Assembly (NCBI GenBank): GCA_905183005.1 | Contig: CAJJDO010000067.1 | Span: forward strand, 124,001 to 188,000 | Length of the DNA stretch: 64,000 nucleotides | Reading direction: 5' to 3' | DNA from: Paramecium pentaurelia | Taxonomy: Eukaryota > Ciliophora > Oligohymenophorea > Peniculida > Parameciidae | In this document: one piece after another, positions 10,735-22,855 of the stretch | How the letters are laid out: each line of letters starts with the position of its first letter | Position numbering within the stretch: position 1 is the first letter of the stretch | Position numbers and translations under genes: made by a program | The notes under the pieces: model-generated | Database searches by the model: none | What the model was told of the DNA's origin: nothing | Seen by the model: the letters and a program-made list of their open reading frames with translations, nothing else

Positions 10735-12214
10735 ATGCATGCGAAAGAAGAAATAGAAATGAATGAATTCTAAATTGAAGATCCATAAGAACTATCAATA
10801 GAAGAACAAATCTCTGAGAAAATGAAACCTTAAATATCGAACTCAGAACGAAAAGCAATCATAAGATTTACTGTATTATATTTTGTGATTGGAATACCAG
10901 CTGGATTTTATGCATCATTGACTCTTCTACTTTAAGGAAGTGGTATTTCATCAGGTTAAATGGGTAAAGTAAATTAATTAGATAATAGCATTTTGGGTTA
11001 CTTGTCTTTATCCATTATCTTTCAAATTAATCTTGGCTCCCTTTGTAGATAGTTTCTATATTAGTTATTTTGGAAAGAGGAAGACATATGTGATACCTTC
11101 CTTGTATATGCTTGGTTTAACATTTATAACTTTGGCATATAATGGATATTCCTAATGGATAGAGGAACTTAATTTGTATCCTTTGTTTGGATTAACTATT
11201 TTACTCACAGTTTTGTAAGCATGTGCAACAATAGCAACTAACGGATGGGTTCTAACATCCTTTTCAAAACATTATGTTCATTTGGGGGCAACTTGTCAAA
11301 TGGTTGGATTATCATTAGGTTATGTATTTAGTTATGCTATTTTGATGAATATCACATCCCCATACTTTTGTCTATAATATTTGGGTTTAGATTAACCAAT
11401 CATATCACTAAACTCATACACATATATTCTAGGGTCTTTAATTTTATTTATTGCAATTATAACCTAATGTTTAGCTACTGAAGATTTTGTAGAAGAAGAA
11501 AAACCTAATTTTATATAAGTGTTAAAATCATCATTTTCATTGTTAAGTAATTCAAATTTAAGATTTTTATTACTCTTTCTATTAACAAGGAGATTTGCAT
11601 TTGCTCCTGTGATAGCATCAACTTCATTGAATTTAATTCAAATGGGGTTTCCTTAATCTGAATATGCATCCATTGAAGCTATATGTACTACTTCTTGGAT
11701 ATTGAGTTCATTATTGGTTGGTAAATACCTTTAAAGAGGGAAAGAAATGTCTTGGGTCTTAAATGCTTATTATCTTATGTTTTTGGTAATGGGAACTCAT
11801 TTTGTATATGTAATTAGTTTTCTAAAGATGGGAGGATACAATAAGTTTACTTAAACTATTTATGTAAATTATACAATAATAAACTTAGTTTATATTATAA
11901 TATTTATATGAATTCAATAATTCATTTATATCATGTACATTATCTGGATTTTTTTTGAGGATTGCTGATCCTACTATTGGAGGAACATATGCTACTTTAT
12001 TATTTAGCTGTTATTTATTTGGAACATAATTTTCAGCAAGTGTATCCTTGTTTTTATTGCATCTACTTCCCTATAAAACTGTTGTACTTTTAGGATGGTT
12101 ATATGGATTGATTTACTTTACAGTTATCAAAGATAAATTAATAAAGTTGTAATTGTAAACATTTTATTTATATTCAATACTAGTTTTGACTTAAAATCTT
12201 GGAAAGTCATGTGA
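10735..12214 (+). CDS. SLC33A1: Acetyl-CoA transporter, AT-1 / SLC33A1 family (MFS)
   Basis: Predicted importer of acetyl-CoA across the ER membrane for luminal acetylation. About 465 residues. After a polar N-terminus, the conserved start FTVLYFVIGIPAGFYASLTL is followed by about 11 membrane spans. Family landmarks are LAPFVDSFYISYFGKRKTYV (loop after TM2), NGWVLTSFSKH, and near the C-terminus RIADPTIGGTYATLLF, matching the family's SDPxIGGTYMTLLNT. Three introns are needed: one near 10968-10992, a 25-nt one near 11863-11887 (GTAAATT...TTAG), and a 35-nt one near 12150-12184 before the last residues FDLKSWKVM. ATG 10735, TGA 12212-12214. Function is assigned by family; substrate was not tested. 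Confidence 0.88.
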
Positions 12215-12389
12215 TTATACAATATTAAACATTAATTAAAAAATGACTAATTTATTTTCATTATTATAACTTATTTAATTATTTAAAGATCTTTATCTAA
12301 TTGAAGTTTAAAATCATAAGAAAAACATTCTATTTATACATTAACTTTTGTTGTTGATTTTATTATTAATAATAAATAATTTTTATTTA

Positions 12390-14102
12390 ATGATTTAAGA
12401 TGAAATTACAATTTGCTTTATGGATGGAGAGAAGAGATAATGTAGTAAAAAATATGATGACATAATGGAGGAGCTGAAAAAAAAAGAAGATTAAACATGG
12501 TTTTTAATTGAGGAATAATTAAAAGTATTAATTAAAGATGATACTACTTTGAAATACTCTTCTTAATTGATATCTGTTGGACCTTCAGACATTATAAGTA
12601 TGTACAGAAGCCACTTAAAAGTCAAAGAATTAGAAACTAAAAATTCCTAACTCGAGGATGAGATAATCAATTTATAAGATGCGAAATCAGAACTGCTTCA
12701 CTATGGAAAAGTTATTCCTTAAAAATACATTAAAGAAGGTTTATTAGATTAAGAATTGGAAAAACAAAGAAAAGAAATTGCTAAACTTAATAAATGTGTA
12801 TAAGAATTAGAAAATTAATTGAAAAGTTAGGAAGAAGCTGAATAAAAAAGAATATCAGATTTCAAAAATAAATATCAATAGCTAACTAATTAAGAATCTA
12901 CCTATACATAATAAATTTCATCATTAGAGTAAGAAAAATTTTAATTTTCAGAAAAAATAGATTAATTATTATAAGAAAAGAAATAATTCTCGTAAAAAAT
13001 AGATTAATTAGAATAAGAAAAAGAATAATAAACAGTTTAAATAGCTTAATTAAAATCTTAATCATAACCTTTTTAAAAAGAATATTAAATTGGAACAGAA
13101 TAATCACTAGAAATTTAATGTTCATCAATAAGAATATAAAATTAGGGATCAAAATAATCACCTACTTCTATAAACCCATAAACAGTTTAGCATCTTAATA
13201 ATATTTACTCAGATGAACGAAAATAGAGTGAGAGTTATATATATCTTTATAATCAAAATAAATTCCTAGAAAGTTTATTAGAAAAAGTTTGTGATGAAAA
13301 TAGAGAGTTGAGAAAAATTTTTGATCCAAATAAAACTATCTTGTTTTAAAGATAGTCTAAGATTTATTAAATAAAATTAGATGTACAGTAATTCAGTCAA
13401 TCTATTAAGGAAAAGAAATTTTATTTTAGGAAAAATTGCCTCTTTAAAGATAATGAATATCTAATCGAACTAATGCAAAATAAATTAGACACAGAAATTA
13501 AGATAAATATAGATGATTAGTGTTTAAAAATCAAAAATGTATATCATATTTGTTAAAAAAAATATCAAGCATTAGACATAATTTTGAATATGTTAATAGC
13601 AGAAATTTATGCATAATTATTTGTACGTGATCTTTAAGAAGCTAATAAAACTAATAGTTAAAACTAATTATCTTAATTATGGAATTTTAAAATCCCTAGA
13701 TTATTCCTTGCCAAGGATAATTCAGGATAATATAGTATTTTTTAAGAATGCTTTGAAAATGATAGTAAAGATTTTAAACCTTTTCAAAGTACATAAATAG
13801 AAGATCAATATATTTCCTCTTTTTTTAAATATTTCTATCTTGCAACTAATAAAAATTTTGCAATAACAGAATGTTAATTATTAGTATTAGAGAATAACAT
13901 TCAAAGAAGACTCAACGAAGTTGTAATATAAAGTATTGTAATACATTCAAAATACAAAAATCTATTTTCTTAATTAGATAAAGGAAAAGAAAAAATTATA
14001 GATTTTGAAAGAATATTATCTTAGAATCCACCAGGAGCAATTTAATAATATTGGTCTGAATAACTATAGATTTTAGCTGAAAAAGTTTGGTATGATCATT
14101 GA
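12390..14102 (+). CDS. Gln-rich coiled-coil protein
   Basis: A single intron-free frame of about 570 codons from ATG 12390 to TGA 14100-14102. The N-terminal two-fifths are coiled coil (EELKKKEDQTWFLIEEQLK; ELEKQRKEIAKLNKCVQELE), rich in Glu, Lys and Gln. A low-complexity Gln/Ser segment follows, then a more globular C-terminal part (for example FRKNCLFKDNEYLIELMQ, LFVRDLQEANKT, ISSFFKYFYLATNKNFAITE). About a quarter of the Gln codons in the middle are TAA repeats, so the standard code breaks it into fragments. Not recognised as a named family; cytoskeletal scaffold is a guess from composition. Confidence 0.75.
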
Positions 14103-15091
14103 AATTGAATGGTATATAAATATTTAACATATATCAACATACTTATCTTCTTTCCTTATAGATTTATATTAGGAAATCAAATATGTATTTTAATAATGTA
14201 TGATATATAACATTTTTAATCAATAAATATTATTAGATACTTCCTTTATTCTAATATATATTAGTTTATTGGAGTAAAATATATTTTGATAACATGACTA
14301 ATTGAAAAATTATAGTGCTTTTTCTCTCCTAATTTAAGGTATAAAAATACTAAGAATCACTAAAGCTACTCAGATTTTTTTAAGGGCATATTATCACGAC
14401 TAATTATTTGTATGAACTTATGCTATTATTTATGGCTCATTATTAATATTTGTCTTAAATAATATTAGATAATTTAGAAAATTGATAAATAATGAACAAC
14501 AACTTAACAAGTCTGTATATTTATTTTCCCTTATGATTAGTTGGATATTTATAAAGTGGATAATTAATATTAGGTAGTTTGAGTAATTGAGCGATTAATT
14601 ATTTGTTGGTTTCAATTATTTAAATGATGAAACTACCTTTTTAATAAGATAAAATGTTTAGCTTGAATATGAAGAGATTCTATTATAATTGTCGATTTTT
14701 TCAACATTTAGATGATTTCAAAACAATTAATTGAAAATTGAATATGAATTAGTATATTATTCTATGTTTTAGTAAAATATGTTAATGCAAATTCATAAAG
14801 CATTATTTTCTGTTATAAAACAAACAAAACATAAATAATTTATTGCAAAGGATATTAAATAAACAATCAATCATCTATCAATAATAATAATTAAAATTTT
14901 AATTCTATTTACTAAAATATTAAATAATTCATATTTGATAAAATAATTACAAATGAGATTAATTGTAAATGTAGTATGTGAGTAAAATTAGATTAAATGA
15001 TAATAAAAATTGGATATTAATTTTGATTATTTTTTAACTGATACTTTATTTAACTGATAAATTATTATTATATTTTATTTTTTTAGCTTAT
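14103..15091. other. Gene-poor stretch
   Basis: About 990 bp between two plus-strand genes. Apart from the degenerate frame listed at 14340-14713 it holds only A/T-rich sequence. Its length is unusual for a genome this compact. Confidence 0.5.
14340..14713 (+). pseudogene. Possible degenerate coding relic
   Basis: Two adjacent frames read like protein: VQKYQESLKLLRFFQGHIIT from about 14340, and, after a frame change near 14415, YAIIYGSLLIFVLNNIRQ... QLSDQLFVGFNYLNDETTF to TGA 14711-14713. Codon use resembles neighbouring genes, but there is no good ATG, no fitting intron and no known domain. A decayed membrane-protein gene is possible; chance cannot be excluded. Confidence 0.25.
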
Positions 15092-16558
15092 ATGGGAGCA
15101 CAACAATCTGTACAAGAGGGAATTATTAAATCAAAGAACTTCAAAATTTTAGGGTATAAGGAGAATGATTTATATGGATCATTCAAAATAGTTGAATCTT
15201 AAGGAAGTTAATTTGCAATGGTTTCAAAGACTTGTTAAAATCAAGAAGACTATATTAATTTATGTAAGATATTAAAAGAGACTTAATAATAAAATGGAAT
15301 AAAGTAGCTTGTTAAATTGGTTGAAGTGGATACTTAAGAAGAATCTAATCTATGTAGTACATTTTATAAGGTTTCTGCCTTATATGAATATTATGATATC
15401 ACACTTAGGGAAATAAGTAACCAAGCATCAATAAATTGTTTATTTGTTTTAAAATCATTATCTGAAGGATTGAGTGAATTATATACACATAATTAAGTTC
15501 ATGGAAATCTTATACCTGATTTTGTACTTGTTGATAAATCAAAGGGAGAAGTCAAATTAAATAATTGTACTTAATTGACTGGATATGATCATTATAAACG
15601 CATTCTCACCAGTGATGGATTATGGTATTTATCTCCAGAATTAGTAACAGCATTGGCAAGAAAGGATTTAAGACCTCAATACAATCATGAAAAGAGTGAA
15701 GTATATTAATTAGGATTAATTGCATTAGAACTATGGGGAAATGGAAATGTACAATTATTTTATGATAAATAAACTTTCACTTTAAATCAAAGTAAATATT
15801 AGTATTATATATTAGATGTTATAAATGAAGCTATCGATGAATTTGGTGTAAGAAATGGTTATGTTTTGAAAAATGTTATCAAATAAATGCTTTAATAGGA
15901 TCCTAATGTCAGACCAACTATGAAAGAATTAAGCACCTCTTTTACATAATTATATGAAATTTAATTATAAATAACAGAATAAGAATCTTAATTACCTTAA
16001 ATACCTTAAAATACATAACCAATTACTTAATAGTAAGTTGTTACTTTATGTGAATTAAATAATGAAGAGGTAGAATAAGATAATGTTTAGATTTATAAAG
16101 AATCTTTTCAATATCAAGAAGATAGTAATTAAAATGAAACATGTAAATAATAATTTGAAGAATCTCCAAAAAAATTTGAAAAATAGAATGTAGATATTCA
16201 ACCTTAATCTGTTAAATCTTCTATTTCTTAATCCATTAAAGAATATTATGTTACTGGATCAATTGCTGCTTAATTTGGTTAATTAGCTTTACTTGAAAAT
16301 AATATTGAATATTAATCTATTGGCACTGCTCAATTCGAAAATCATCATGATATTGATCAAGATGTATTAAAAGAGAAACCTTAAAATAGATAACCAAATT
16401 CAACTAAGAGTTAAGAATCTACAATTATAAAAAAGAGTGTTAAAGTCAATAACAATCCTCCATCTAATAAAAAACTGATCTCTATCAAAAGACCAAAACA
16501 TGAATCAATAGAAACTAAACTTCCTAAATAAGCTGTTGTTATCAACAAAAGAAGATGA
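15092..16558 (+). CDS. N-myristoylated protein pseudokinase
   Basis: ATG 15092 to TGA 16556-16558, intron-free, 488 residues. It begins MGAQQSVQEGI, a good N-myristoylation sequence. A divergent kinase fold occupies about residues 20-285: the catalytic loop reads HGNLIPDFVLVDKSKGEVKL in place of HRDLKxxN, and the DFG site is replaced (LNNC). A C-lobe remains, with GLWYLSPELV for the APE region and EVYQLGLIALELWGNG. The Asp of HRD and of DFG are both absent, so catalysis is unlikely. The closest layout is SCY1-like or other scaffold pseudokinases. The C-terminal 190 residues are Gln-rich and disordered with basic clusters (KKLISIKRPKH). Likely a membrane-tethered scaffold. Confidence 0.75.
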
Positions 16559-16801
16559 AACTAAATATATACATATTATTGAGATTTATATACTACACTT
16601 TTATTTCAATAATTTATTATTTTTTTCATTATTTCTTCATTAATCAATAATGTCTAAGATTAGTAAAATATTTTTATAAATAAAAATTTAAATGAGAAAT
16701 GACTAGTTTAACTTATGAATTTCAGTTTCTTCTCCTAAAAATGATTTAATAAAACATATAATCAAAAAATAGAAATTATATCTAAATCATCATATTCATA
16801 A

Positions 16802-17764
16802 TCAATCACTTAAGTATACGGAGTTTTCATTTTCTAAATATTACCAATTTTATTATATAATACAATTTTCATCATAATTAGTTTATTAAAAAGTACATTC
16901 AATCGAATTGTTTAGATCATCTCCTTGAATTAATTGTACTAATTCTGTTATAAACTTTGTAATTCTGAATGAATTCTAATTTATAAATTCTTTAAAGATT
17001 TATAATAATAATGTCTTATTTTATTTTTCAACAATCATTTCCAATAATTATAAATTATGATTTCCTTACTCTATTAATAACTAAATAAATAAATTCTTAA
17101 CTATTGTATTAGCTAATGAGATTTCATCTAAATTATTGGTTTAATTAACTAAGTCTTAAGTAATTAATTTAATTTAATCTTATATGTTAAGTTCATTTCC
17201 CTCCAATTATTTTAAAATATCAGAAAGTTCTCTATAAAAGACATTATCAAGTTAAAATTTAATTTCTTCTAAATTCTGTTAAAAATGTAAATTTTCTAAA
17301 GGACTTACTTTATCATAATGAGGTTCGATATCACAATTATTTCTAAAAAAAAATACTATTAATCTTTCCTTCTTTTTTTACTTCTATGGAAATCCAAGAA
17401 AAGTTTGATGTATATTTTCCAATAAATCATATAATGGTTTCAATTTGTTAATTTAGTTTAATAAGTCCTATTTTTCTTTTATATTTTATTCATTTTCTTC
17501 ATTAATTATGGATTTCTTTGCTCCTGCAGGATGGAGTAGAAAATGTCTACCTTAATTCATAAGAAAGGTTAATATTCTAATTGCTCCTTCTTTTGTTGCC
17601 CAAATATTAGGTTTTTCAAAGGAAATATTTTTTAAATTTCGAGGCTTTCCCAAATCTGTATTTTTTAGCTTTTCTTTGGCTTATTATTTCTTATTTTTCA
17701 TATTTTAATGGGTTCTTTCTGAATAAGTAGAAGACTTCTTTTTGTTTTCCTTTTTAATCTTCAT
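16802..17764 (-). CDS. Alpha-helical hypothetical protein
   Basis: Unrecognised. From ATG 17764 an intron-free frame of about 320 codons starts with a Lys-rich, probably nuclear or disordered segment (MKIKKENKKKSSTYSERTHQ) and goes into helical sequence with heptad character (KEKQDLLNQINKLKPLYDLL; ELSDILKQLEGNELNIQDQI; NHNLQLLEMIVEKQNKTLLL), ending NWQYLENENSVYLSD at TGA 16802. The basic start and repeated LxxL-type helices suggest a nuclear or scaffold role, but no family motif was seen. Confidence 0.65.
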
Positions 17765-17900
17765 ATTAATAATTCTATTAAGAAATTATAAATATATTTT
17801 ATATACAAGATGATTGAATTATTAAAAATATAAAAAACAACATTTATTATTATTAATATATATATATATAAAACTTTCGAAATCATGTAAAAAATGAAAT

Positions 17901-19388
17901 TCAATCGTATTAAGTTAATTCCTAGTATAATGTATTAGTCAATTTTCGTCTAATAATATTTATATAATATTACTTTTTAGAAACTCCAAATCCCACCATT
18001 TCAAATTTAAATATGTTTTCACATATTTTAATTTCCATCTTATCCTCAATCAAATATGGATCACTTTATTTTGGTTTAGTAGCCAATAAGGGTAGTTCAT
18101 ATGGTTATAAGGATTACCAAGTTCCATTAGCAGATTATCTTATTCCCTCACCATCACATATTTCCCATTATGTTTTGTTAAATTTGATTTAAGTTTGTTT
18201 TCTAGACACAGTATTCATATTGACTATAATGTCACAATCTTAAGATCTTCCAATCTTAAAAGTTTGTTCGTATCCAGCTTTACCAATGAAGACAGCAATT
18301 TGTTTAGATATTGGTGTATCAAATTAAATTTTAAGGAATGGTCTATTACAATTTTAGAGATGATATTATTTCCTTCCTTTCTTCTTTAATTATCTATATT
18401 CTTCCAAATATACTACAATTAATAAATTAAATACCTTAGAATTATTCTTATTCTTCTTTAGACAAACCATGGATTCTAGCTCTATATTTTTCATTTTCTC
18501 TTACAAGGGTCTAAAAGAAATATTCTATTGGAGTTTCTTAATCCTTCTTCTTACTTTCAATTAACTTTGGTATTGAATTTAATTGAACTACGTGAAAATA
18601 GAAATCAGCTCCAATTAAATAATTATTGTTTTCATTCATTATTCTTGGACTCTCTTTTTAAATTCTAACTAAAGTTTTCAAAGCAGTACCACAATCCTAT
18701 ACATAGAATTTTGGTTTTTCTCTAAAATATGTAAAGAATATTTACTTTATAAATGAGTGAATAAGTTTGAAGATATTTGAAGGTAATTCTGAAAATCTGG
18801 TGTGGAAATACTTTAATGATAAGAAACATAAAATAGTTGGAGTGACCCTACTTGAATGACGGAAACCAAATTCTGTTGATATTTTGCAAGGGACTTATTC
18901 AATATTAGATTCTTATGAAGAAAGACCTAAAAATTTGATCATTTAAAATAAATACCCAAATCAATATTATTATCTCCTAAATGTTATTGCTTCTTACGAC
19001 GTATAATTGATATTTCATTTTTTTATATTTGATTGCTACCAATAATCCTAAACTAATTAAGAAATTATTACTTGTCATCTTAAAGGATGTATATTTTTTA
19101 ATTAGCCATTTGGTGCTGCTTGTACACACTGATCTTTACAAAAGGAGATTCTCTATTGAAATCATGACAACTCCTTTTTGGAGTTTCAATTTACTAAGCG
19201 TTTTCTGAATTGTAGAGGCACTTTTTTTCTGTAGGGTGGTTTTGTTACTAGTATATAAAAATTTGTACTTCTTTTTCTTCTATCATGGCTGAATTCTCTT
19301 ATAAAGTAATTGATCTGGCCATCTGATGAAGGTTATTGATTTCTAGTTCATGAGGAACTAAAGGCATCACGAATTCTTGCATATTCAT
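17901..19388 (-). CDS. FHA-domain protein with altered phosphopeptide-binding motif
   Basis: From ATG 19388 (MNMQEFVMPLVPHELEINNL). The central part is helical (FYFHVVQLNSIPKLIESKKK; LSKEEQEQFQVYLEEYRQLK). The C-terminal 120 residues form an FHA domain: FKIGRSQDCDIIVNMNTVSR, then KQTQIKF, DGEGIRQSANGTWQ and a closing KMEIKICENIFKFEMVG. Introns near 18914-18938 (29 nt), 18731-18754 and 18426-18448 join three frames that otherwise look like separate ORFs; the first removes an apparent TGA/ATG overlap. FHA domains bind phosphothreonine; here the His of the usual SRxH is Gln, so binding may be altered. A further in-frame 24-nt intron near the 3' end is possible. Stop TGA 17901. Confidence 0.75.
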
Positions 19389-19543
19389 AAAACCTAACCA
19401 TTAAAAATTTAATTACTATTTAATTGGCTTTGTAAGGTTTAAGTGAAGTTCCAAGGGTTTTACATCAACGTGGTATGTCAATAAGTTTAAAAAATTATTT
19501 TAAAATTAATATTAATGGAAATATTTCTTCATTTCACTAAATA

Positions 19544-19825
19544 TCAACTTAGAGATTTTATCAAATTCTTATCATATTACAATTATTTATTATTGTAATC
19601 ATTACGCTACTATTTATATAGCTGGTTCATAAAGAACTAAGACTGTTCTAATGTTTACTTCATATTTTGTTCATCATTAAATTTGGGCGTTTTATTCCCC
19701 TGAAAATTACTCAACTTCTATATTTTTATTTTTTTTCCTTATTTGTAAAATTGATATATATGATGAAAGTGTAGTAAATTATTGCTTTTATAATATATAA
19801 AACAATAAGACCCTTAATCATCCAT
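19544..19825 (-). CDS. Small coiled-coil protein
   Basis: A 93-codon frame from ATG 19825 (MDDQGSYCFIYYKSNNLLHF) to TGA 19544. The second half looks genuine (PKFNDEQNMKQTLEQSQFFM; QLYKQQRNDYNNKQLQYDK), with several Gln as TAA/TAG and heptad spacing. The first part could hide an intron. No family was recognised. It lies head-to-tail upstream of the FHA gene with about 155 bp between them. Confidence 0.45.
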
Positions 19826-20613
19826 AGAAGAGTCTTCTATGTTAAAAAAGAAAATTATAAATCAAAGTTTTAACAGAGTGTCTATATAATTGTTTGATTA
19901 AATGTTACAAGTATGGACTTCTTTATCTACTGTCTAATAATGAATAAATTAAGTATTTCTTATCTCATATTCACTTCCTATTACATTCTAACAAACTTCA
20001 TGATTCCATTTAATTATAATAAAACATTGAAAGAGTAAGGCAAATATGATTTAAATTCATAAGATGGTTGACTTAGAAATTTACAATGAAATTTTTTATA
20101 TTTTATTGATGTAGTGTTCATGAGAAATATTCAATTAATATCTAAGGATTTAATTTAAAAAGAAAATAATATAAAAATTATATAATATTGAGTTTAATTA
20201 AGATTTAATAAATAATTAAATAATACAATTCCTCATATAAATTAAATTAATAATAATAATATGATAAAATTGAAAATGAAACTAATTACAAAATCATTTC
20301 TTCTTCCTGAATAAAAGTCCACTATTCTTCTTTATAATGATCTTAAATAAGGTATTACTCTTATTCCATAATCATTACTTATATTTATAATCAGTAAGTA
20401 AATTATTATTTTGTTTATGTTTTTACCGCTAGAAAATTGTTTTTGTAAAATTAAATGGCTATATTAATTTTTCTTCATATATGTTAATTAAGTAATAACA
20501 TCTTTGCATTAATCGATTTTCTAAGTTATATATATCTTTGATTATAAAGAGGAATATGGTATTTAAATTCCCAAGAATCGAATTCTTGATACTAATTTTT
20601 ATAAATATTTTTA
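19826..20613. other. Intergenic, AT-rich
   Basis: About 790 bp between divergent genes. No coding frame, RNA gene or ordered repeat was recognised. Confidence 0.55.
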
Positions 20614-21585
20614 ATGAGTGACAACGAAAGTGATACAAAAGATTAAAGACCTGCTGAAGTTGAGTGGAGATAGAAAAAAGGCACTTTAGATTAGTAAAGT
20701 AGAGATCAAATTTCTAGACTTTCTAACTAGTATGGTTTTAAAGTAATGAAGTGTTATTGAAATTTTAGGAAAGTGAAGTTTATAATATAGCAAGAAGACA
20801 TTATAATAAATTTGAATTAGTTGAAAGAGATATCAAATCTCTATTAAAATAGGATGATAATGATGATGCTGATGCTGATTGGATTACAAATGATAATGAA
20901 AAATCAAGATCTCAAAATAAGCATAGAAAAAACTCTAATAAAGAGGAGGGTTAGAAAAACATTAGAAAATAAAGTGATTAATACTAGAAATAGCAAGAAT
21001 AAAGAAACACAAGAAATAATGAAAGACATGGATATAATCAAAAATACTACAAGTATATAATCTCATTATTTTTAAGTTCTTAATAGGATTATAATTACAG
21101 AAACAATAGAGAAGATGTGAGAGATAGAGATGAACATGATAATTAATAAGAACGTTTCTAAAATTATAGAAATGATAGAGGCTAACAAAGGTATTAAAAA
21201 AATACCTATAATGATCCATGGGATTAAAGAAGAACAAATTAGTATCAATATTATAATAATAATAATAATAATAACAATAATAAGAACTATAATTAAAGAA
21301 AGTAGTATAGAAATAGAAATGATGAATTTGTGTAATAGCCAATATATGTTTTAAAAGAATCATAATCAGAGTAATAACATCCAAAATAACAATAATAAAG
21401 CTAAGTTTAGTCAACAAATCAATAATAAAATGAATATACAACTTAGTAAAATTAAGATTCTTAAAGTAAAAAGGAAATTTAACAATAAAGTTAGAATACC
21501 TAATAATAAAAATAATAATAATAATAATAACACTAATAATAACAATAGCAATAATAATAGCAATAATAATAACAATAATAATAAC

Positions 21586-21616
<31 letters not shown>

Positions 21617-21618
21617 GC

Positions 21619-21653
<35 letters not shown>

Positions 21654-22317
21654 TAATAATAATAACAATAATAATAACAATAATCAAAATAAAATCCATA
21701 GCATTAAACTTAATAACCTTAATAATAAAAAGTTTAATAGCACAATCAATAGACAACAACAAATTAAACTCATAAATAATAAACTTAACATTAGGCTGAT
21801 CAAAATTAAAAGATCTAATAATAACCAATAGTATCTCAGAAATAATAAGAAACTCCTTAATAATAACAACAAGTTCATACTTAAGTTAATCAATAAGTTT
21901 AATAATAACCAGTAGTTTAAAATGTACCAACACCACAATCTCAAATAAACCAACCTCATTTGTAATAATAATAAATTCAACAATCATAAAATGGATAAAC
22001 TTTAACTCAAAATAATGCTTTACCTTTATAGGAGTACAATTAACAATAAGATTAAATGAAATTTAGTGGGAATAGTGGACAAGCACCTTAACAGTAGGGC
22101 AATCAAACAGTTCAATAATAGCAAAAATAATAAAAGCCTATGAGTTAAGTTCCTTTATTGGCATAATTTTTGATCTATCCAAATAATTGTACTTCATCAA
22201 CAAACCTATTCCCTCTAACAATGGTATGAAATATATCAAATAAATTAGTAAAACTTAAATAATGCATTTGAGTAATTAAGATAGATTGCATTGACTTATG
22301 AATAAAAGTTACCGTGA
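20614..22317 (+). CDS. Polyglutamine protein of unknown function
   Basis: ATG 20614 (MSDNESDTKDQRPAEVEWRQ) to TGA 22315-22317, about 540 residues. A 26-nt intron (about 20740-20765), one of about 34 nt near 21052-21085, and a 25-nt intron near 22225-22249 are needed. The order is: an acidic/basic N-terminus with a short helical motif (EVYNIARRHYNKFELVERDI), an Arg/Asp/Asn-rich stretch (NREDVRDRDEHDNQQERFQ), a Gln run of 50 residues at 21534-21683, then Gln/Pro/Thr-rich sequence and a C-terminal helix (NLNNAFEQLRQIALTYEQKL). The composition resembles RNA-granule or transcription-associated prion-like proteins, but this is inference. The homopolymer is mostly TAA with scattered CAA and TAG. Confidence 0.75.
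21501..21683 (+). repeat. Trinucleotide (TAA/CAA/TAG) tract encoding polyGln
   Basis: Codons 21501-21683 read almost only TAA, with single CAA and TAG codons interspersed and one AAA and one CAC near the start. From 21534 to 21683 all 50 codons mean Gln in this code. On the opposite strand the tract gives meaningless Leu or Ile runs. Confidence 0.9.
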
Positions 22318-22363
22318 GAAATATCTTGCATTTTTAAATAAACAGTATATTATAAATATTTTT

Positions 22364-22599
22364 CTTCAAGTTTTTCTTTTTCTCATTAATTTGTGAATCC
22401 AAGATTTTCTAAAGGGCAATAATTGAAAATTAATTTGTCCATTTAATAAAGTCTGCTTTCTGGAAAACTTACTTATGTATGAAACCTTTTCTTAAATATA
22501 TATGTCAAACTTCCAAATTATCCTATTTTAATTAAATTATATTTCCTTCCATTAACTTTTATTATTATTATAAAATATTGTGAATTGATTAGCAACCAT
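22364..22599 (-). CDS. Possible small protein
   Basis: A 77-codon frame from ATG 22599 to TGA 22364 with mixed composition (KVSYISKFSRKQTLLNGQIN, FRKSWIHKLMRKRK). A second frame over the same bases also looks partly protein-like, and no intron clearly settles which is real. It lies between two plus-strand genes. Low confidence. Confidence 0.25.
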
Positions 22600-22855
22600 G
22601 AAGATATAATCATAACATTAAAAAAATTTCAATTTTACAAGTATTGTCAGAGATGAATAAGTGCAAGGAGAGTGTTCATGTTTAAATACAATTTTTGGAT
22701 AAAGAAATTCAAATAAAAACTAAACTTAATCTTTAATAAGGTTGTAAATTTGAATTTCTGATTTAGATTAAGTCTATTAAATAAATTAGTAACAAATATC
22801 ATGTTTTATATAAAGTATAAGATTCGAGGCATTAATAATAATAACTTTAATAAAT

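Noticed and set aside
18195..18389. Plus-strand ORF of 64 codons
   Set aside because: Shadow of the FHA-domain gene on the minus strand.
18939..18942. Stop/start overlap (ATGA) suggesting two overlapping genes
   Set aside because: A 29-nt intron joins both frames into one FHA-domain gene, the expected arrangement in a ciliate.
20962..21828. Long minus-strand frames rich in Ile or Leu opposite the polyGln gene
   Set aside because: They are the antisense of the TAA/CAA repeat and lack any start or domain; the plus-strand gene explains the sequence.
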